Source: JANSWP01 sp041941305
GTDB taxonomy: Bacteria; Bacteroidota; Bacteroidia; Chitinophagales; Saprospiraceae
Reading direction: 5' to 3'
Length of the DNA stretch: 38,383 nucleotides
NCBI GenBank assembly: GCA_041941305.1
Contig: JBGTQJ010000078.1
Span: 1 to 38,383, forward strand
The translations under genes were made by a program, and so were the position numbers. Numbering within the stretch: the stretch's first letter is position 1; every line of letters begins with the position of its first letter. Shown piece by piece: positions 35,875 through 38,383 of the stretch. The notes beneath the pieces were generated by a model. The model searched no databases. It was not told where the DNA came from and was given only the letters and a program-made list of their open reading frames with translations.

Positions 35875-36245
35875 CTAAATATTCAACCAATAGGTCACTT
35901 TCAAATTAATAGACCGAAATCGAAGCTCAAAAACGCTTGTCCGATAATTGTCATTATACACCAAATACAAATCTGATAGGGGAGCAAATCGCCATTGCAG
36001 CCGAGAATTGATCCCCAAATTATCCCGTTGATTGCTGTATTGAACAATCGTTGACCAAAAAAGGGATTTGCTGAAAGTGATGTTCAATCTTGAAGTCAGC
36101 AGCCACAAATCGGCATCGCTGAACGGGGCAGGTAATCGAATGCCGTCATAGTTCAAATTCAGGCTGAATTGCGCCCAGGGTTGCCAGCGATAAGCAATCG
36201 TTCCTCCAAAAGAATATTGCATGCCGTTGAAGAATTGGCCTAAGG
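35875..36245 (-). pseudogene. 3'-terminal fragment of a DUF5916 family outer-membrane protein gene
   Basis: A frame of about 120 codons ending at TAG 35875 reads as the last strands of a DUF5916 protein: GQFFNGMQYSFGGTIAYRWQ, then WSTIVQYSNQRDNLGINSRL, LQWRFAPLSDLYLVYNDNYR and the terminal RSINLKVTYWLNI. Intact relatives are about 700-900 residues with an N-terminal sugar-binding-like domain and a C-terminal barrel. The frame runs past the ATG at 36222 to a stop near 36250, so the 5' 85% of the gene is missing, not merely unannotated. No ribosome-binding site precedes the internal ATG. The truncation point lies just before the candidate promoter of the VOC gene, suggesting a deletion or rearrangement there. 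Confidence 0.8.
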
Positions 36246-36260
36246 TCCTTTAATTATAAG

Positions 36261-36268
36261 TATCTTTG
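36261..36268 (+). promoter_or_regulatory. Candidate promoter of the VOC/PhnB-like lipoprotein gene
   Basis: TATCTTTG is an exact TAnnTTTG match, and a TTG (36235-36237) lies 23 bases before it, within the spacing seen for Bacteroidota -33/-7 promoters. The start codon is 83 bases further on. Confidence 0.48.
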
Positions 36269-36350
36269 GAAGAATATCAACTATTTCTTATAACTAGACG
36301 AAATGGTTGATATAGACATTTATTTTGAACGCTAAAAAATAAGGCCGCAT

Positions 36351-36899
36351 ATGAAAAGAATTACTACCATACTGTCATTCGCCTTACTGGCTTTCAGTTG
36401 TTCTGACCTTGTAAATAACAATGAAAAAAGTGAGGAATTAAGCAAATTACGGGCTCAACTTGATAGTTTAATTAATTTAAAGCCAGAAGATCCAAGTGAT
36501 ATAAAAGGACAAATCGCGACATTCCTGACATTTCAAAAAGAAGATGCAGAACAGGCAATGAACTTTTATATTGGGCTCTTTGAAAATTCCAAAATTGTTA
36601 ATCTAATTCGTTGGGGCAAAGAAGGACCGGGAAAAGAGGGAACCATAATGCATGCCACCTTTAATTTGAATGGAAAATTATTTATGTGTAGTGACAGCCC
36701 ACCGGTACATGATTGGGGCTTTACTCCAGCAGTTTCGAATTTTGTAGAATGTGAGGATGAAAACCAACTTGAAGAATTATTCACAAAACTATCCGAAAAC
36801 GGAAAAGTAATGATGCCTTTGGACAATTATGGTTTCAGTCAAAAATTTGGATTTGTTGAAGACCGATTTGGAGTTTCCTGGCAACTGAATTTACAATAA
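36351..36899 (+). CDS. Lipoprotein with a PhnB/3-demethylubiquinone-type VOC domain
   Basis: A 182-residue protein. A lipoprotein signal (MKRITTILSFALLAFSC, C17) is followed by a short coiled-coil-like segment (SEELSKLRAQLDSLINL, about 27-43) and then a PhnB-like (3-dmu-9_3-mt) VOC domain: IATFLTFQKEDAEQAMNFYI, GLFENSKIVNLIRWGKEGPG, FNLNGKLFMCSDSP, AVSNFVECEDENQLEELF and the closing SQKFGFVEDRFGVSWQLNL. Most proteins with this domain are cytoplasmic and single-domain; being anchored outside the cytoplasm is unusual. The usual glyoxalase metal ligands are not obvious, so a binding role is possible. It starts after a candidate promoter at 36261 and has no obvious partner. Confidence 0.85.
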   Translation: MKRITTILSFALLAFSCSDLVNNNEKSEELSKLRAQLDSLINLKPEDPSDIKGQIATFLTFQKEDAEQAMNFYIGLFENSKIVNLIRWGKEGPGKEGTIMHATFNLNGKLFMCSDSPPVHDWGFTPAVSNFVECEDENQLEELFTKLSENGKVMMPLDNYGFSQKFGFVEDRFGVSWQLNLQ

Positions 36900-36977
36900 A
36901 AAAGCCAGCTGAATACCCCTTATTAAATGTTCAAAGTGGCAATACTCAGTCATGCCATTTACACTTGGCTTAACACA

Positions 36978-37056
36978 AACCAGTACCCAGTAAACCAACC
37001 CAGGAACCAGTACCCAGAACCAAGCAACCAGTACCCAGCAACCCGCAACCAGCAAC
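36978..37056. repeat. AACCAGTACCCAG direct repeats
   Basis: AACCAGTACCCAG occurs three times exactly (36978-36990, 37005-37017, 37026-37038), followed by degenerate copies (CAACCCGCAACCAGCAAC) to about 37056. It lies between the VOC gene and the MoxR-like gene. The plus-strand frame through it (NQYP repeats) looks like a by-product of the repeat, not a gene. The rest of 36900-37120 holds only AT-rich DNA and the candidate promoter at 37072. Confidence 0.75.
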
Positions 37057-37071
37057 TTGAGTTAATTAAAT

Positions 37072-37079
37072 TAAATTTG
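37072..37079 (+). promoter_or_regulatory. Candidate -7 promoter element of the MoxR-like gene
   Basis: TAAATTTG is an exact TAnnTTTG match 41 bases before the start codon; a TTG at 37057-37059 is 12 bases upstream, closer than usual. It directly follows the direct repeats. Confidence 0.42.
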
Positions 37080-37120
37080 AAGCGAGTAAAACTTATCAAG
37101 GATATTATAACCAAAAAACA

Positions 37121-38296
37121 ATGAAACCACAATTGACCTTTAAAGGGAAGGAGTTTAAAATCGGGGGAAATACCATCCCTATCTACATACCGAGTGAAGA
37201 AACGATTCAGGCAGTAAACCTGGCAATTATGCTGGAAAGACCATTGTTGGTAGTTGGGGAAGACGGAAGCGGCATGAGAGTCTTACCAAAGGCGATTGCC
37301 CATGATTTATATGAGGATGAGGAGAATTTTGAGGATTTCTACTTTGAATGGTTTTTAAAATCCACCACAACATTAAAAGAAGGCTTATATCAATATGATG
37401 CAATTGAAAGACTAAGAGATGCTCAATTGATGAAGCTGAATAGCCTACCTAAATCCCCGGAAGACTATGTCAATTATGGCAAAGTTGGACAAAGTTTAAA
37501 AAAATCAGAATCTGGTTTTCCCTCCATTTTATGGGTGGATAGAATCAATCGAGTTGGACCTTTTTTCCTGGATGAGCTACTTGAAACCATCTATGTAGAA
37601 CAGGGCATATTCATGCCCGAAATAGGCTTCACTATTTCATATGATACTCCACCTATTTTGATTATCACGGCTGACTCCATTGAAGATTTACCCAATGAAA
37701 CCTTGAGGAAGTTTATTTATCTACATCATACATTTCCAGGTAAACCAAATTTACAGAGGATAGCCAAAACAAAATTCCCCACAATCAATATTGAAATAAT
37801 CAATCAAGCAGTAGACAAATTTTTAGAATTGAGAGACTTGAAGGAAGGTAGCAAACCTGGAGTCAAAGAGTTAATTGATTGGTTATCAGTATTTAAATAC
37901 AATCTCGAGAAGAGTAAGGGCTCCTTAGTCGATCAAAAAGCCATCCTCGATTCTATTTTTAAGGGAATTTTCTCGGTGAATGAAAGGGCAATTGCTATTG
38001 CTGCTCGTAAAGAAGAAAAAATAAGCCTTGCTGTGCCCAAGGAGGTTGATAATGACCAATTGAAGCAAGAGTTGATGCAATATGTAGGAAACGACGAAAT
38101 AAAAAAGGTCTTTTCAGAATTGAACGAATTATCGAATACCTTGCTTCATGAATATCAAAACGAAATCATTGTTTTGGCTAATAGTTACAATGCTTTGAAA
38201 AAAAAGGAGATCCAAAACACCATTAGCCTTGATAATTTTAATATTGAAAAGAATAAAATTTTGATTTCACTGATTACAATAATAAAGGAGCTTTAG
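37121..38296 (+). CDS. MoxR-type AAA protein with degenerate Walker A and B motifs (likely pseudo-ATPase)
   Basis: A 391-residue protein whose first ~220 residues align with MoxR-type AAA+ ATPases: IPSEETIQAVNLAIMLERPL, LLVVGEDGSGMRV (P-loop), FEWFLKSTTTLKEGLYQYDA and IERLRDAQL, SILWVDRINRVGPFFLDELL, PPILIITADSIEDLPNETLR. The P-loop Lys and Ser/Thr are replaced by Met52 and Arg53, the Walker B Glu by Arg141, and the sensor-1 Asn of ITSN by Asp (ITAD). Nucleotide hydrolysis is therefore unlikely. The fold blocks and length are kept, so it is probably a selected regulatory or structural subunit. The C-terminal ~90 residues (about 300-391) are helical. MoxR proteins usually act with vWA-domain partners; any partner would lie downstream, beyond the window. 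Confidence 0.85.
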   Translation: MKPQLTFKGKEFKIGGNTIPIYIPSEETIQAVNLAIMLERPLLVVGEDGSGMRVLPKAIAHDLYEDEENFEDFYFEWFLKSTTTLKEGLYQYDAIERLRDAQLMKLNSLPKSPEDYVNYGKVGQSLKKSESGFPSILWVDRINRVGPFFLDELLETIYVEQGIFMPEIGFTISYDTPPILIITADSIEDLPNETLRKFIYLHHTFPGKPNLQRIAKTKFPTINIEIINQAVDKFLELRDLKEGSKPGVKELIDWLSVFKYNLEKSKGSLVDQKAILDSIFKGIFSVNERAIAIAARKEEKISLAVPKEVDNDQLKQELMQYVGNDEIKKVFSELNELSNTLLHEYQNEIIVLANSYNALKKKEIQNTISLDNFNIEKNKILISLITIIKEL

Positions 38297-38335
38297 AGTA
38301 GACTTTATTCGGTTGACGGTAAATCCCAAAGGGAC

Positions 38336-38351
38336 TCTGTCATGCGACAGA
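38336..38351. repeat. Short hairpin before the 26-bp repeat
   Basis: TCTGTC (38336-38341) and GACAGA (38346-38351) form a 6-bp stem with a 4-base loop, 40 bases after the MoxR-like stop. There is no T run, so a terminator role is doubtful. Confidence 0.35.
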
Positions 38352-38383
38352 AAGATTGAGCCGGAAAAACCGACAGAAAGATT
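38345..38383. repeat. Start of a repeat with 26-bp period, cut by the window edge
   Basis: CGACAGAAAGATT at 38345-38357 recurs exactly at 38371-38383, giving a 26-base period with the spacer GAGCCGGAAAAAC. The window ends inside the second unit, so the number of copies cannot be told. It may be a short tandem array after the MoxR-like gene. Confidence 0.5.

Noticed and set aside
36927..37124. 65-codon frame with NQYP repeats between the VOC and MoxR-like genes
   Set aside because: The repeats come from the AACCAGTACCCAG DNA repeat and the frame runs through the likely promoter; no RBS and no domain.
38345..38383. CRISPR array at the right edge
   Set aside because: Repeat period of 26 bases with a 13-base shared core and 13-base spacer is too short for a CRISPR repeat-spacer unit, and no cas gene is near.

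Overview
The window looks like chromosomal DNA of a Bacteroidota bacterium, probably of the Saprospirales/Lewinella type; the phylum is well supported, the order is an inference. The signs are: C-terminal type IX secretion (T9SS) sorting domains on two exported proteins, the Bacteroidota-specific cluster rpmB-rpmG-DUF4295-ftsY, a PorE-like TPR/propeller/CRD/OmpA protein, an SprB-type repeat, AT-rich DNA, weak Shine-Dalgarno sequences and several matches to the Bacteroidota -7 promoter element TAnnTTTG.

Layout. 0-3.4 kb (minus strand): tRNA-Arg(ACG), ribosomal proteins L28 and L33, a 57-residue DUF4295 protein, a strong terminator, then ftsY and a DadA-like FAD amino-acid oxidoreductase. 3.5-7.6 kb (minus): a compact group of four genes: a PD40/TolB-like propeller protein, a DUF1684 protein, a BtuF-like metal/cobalamin receptor and a T9SS-exported subtilisin. 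7.9-11.8 kb (plus): a secreted PQQ-type sugar dehydrogenase and a stand-alone AAA+ ATPase. 11.9-13.9 kb (minus): the PorE-like protein, divergent from metG. 14.1-19.0 kb (plus): metG, an RluD-type pseudouridine synthase, DUF1415 and a LuxC-type acyl-CoA reductase. 19.0-21.0 kb (minus): a lipoprotein and a GH13 alpha-amylase lipoprotein. 21.2-29.9 kb (plus): gamma-glutamyltransferase, an MBL-fold hydrolase, a YggS-type PLP protein and a 1640-residue TamB. 30.1-31.6 kb: a secreted protein built from five cysteine-paired repeats that I cannot assign to a known family.

31.6-36.3 kb is an accessory, partly decayed stretch on the minus strand: an AraC regulator remnant with an internal deletion and no DNA-binding domain, an isoquinoline-oxidoreductase-type molybdenum hydroxylase pair (iorB, iorA), an XisI/XisH pair, a 156-bp interrupted inverted repeat, and the last part of a DUF5916 outer-membrane protein. 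The right end (36.3-38.4 kb) holds a lipid-anchored PhnB/VOC-like protein, AACCAGTACCCAG direct repeats and a MoxR-type AAA protein whose Walker A and Walker B catalytic residues are both replaced, followed by the start of a 26-bp-period repeat cut by the window edge.

Most of the window is housekeeping or envelope biology. The best candidates for something new are the pseudo-ATPase MoxR gene, the five-repeat cysteine-paired protein, the stand-alone AAA+ ATPase, and the XisH/XisI plus inverted-repeat region. All family assignments are from reading the translated sequence; no database search was run.
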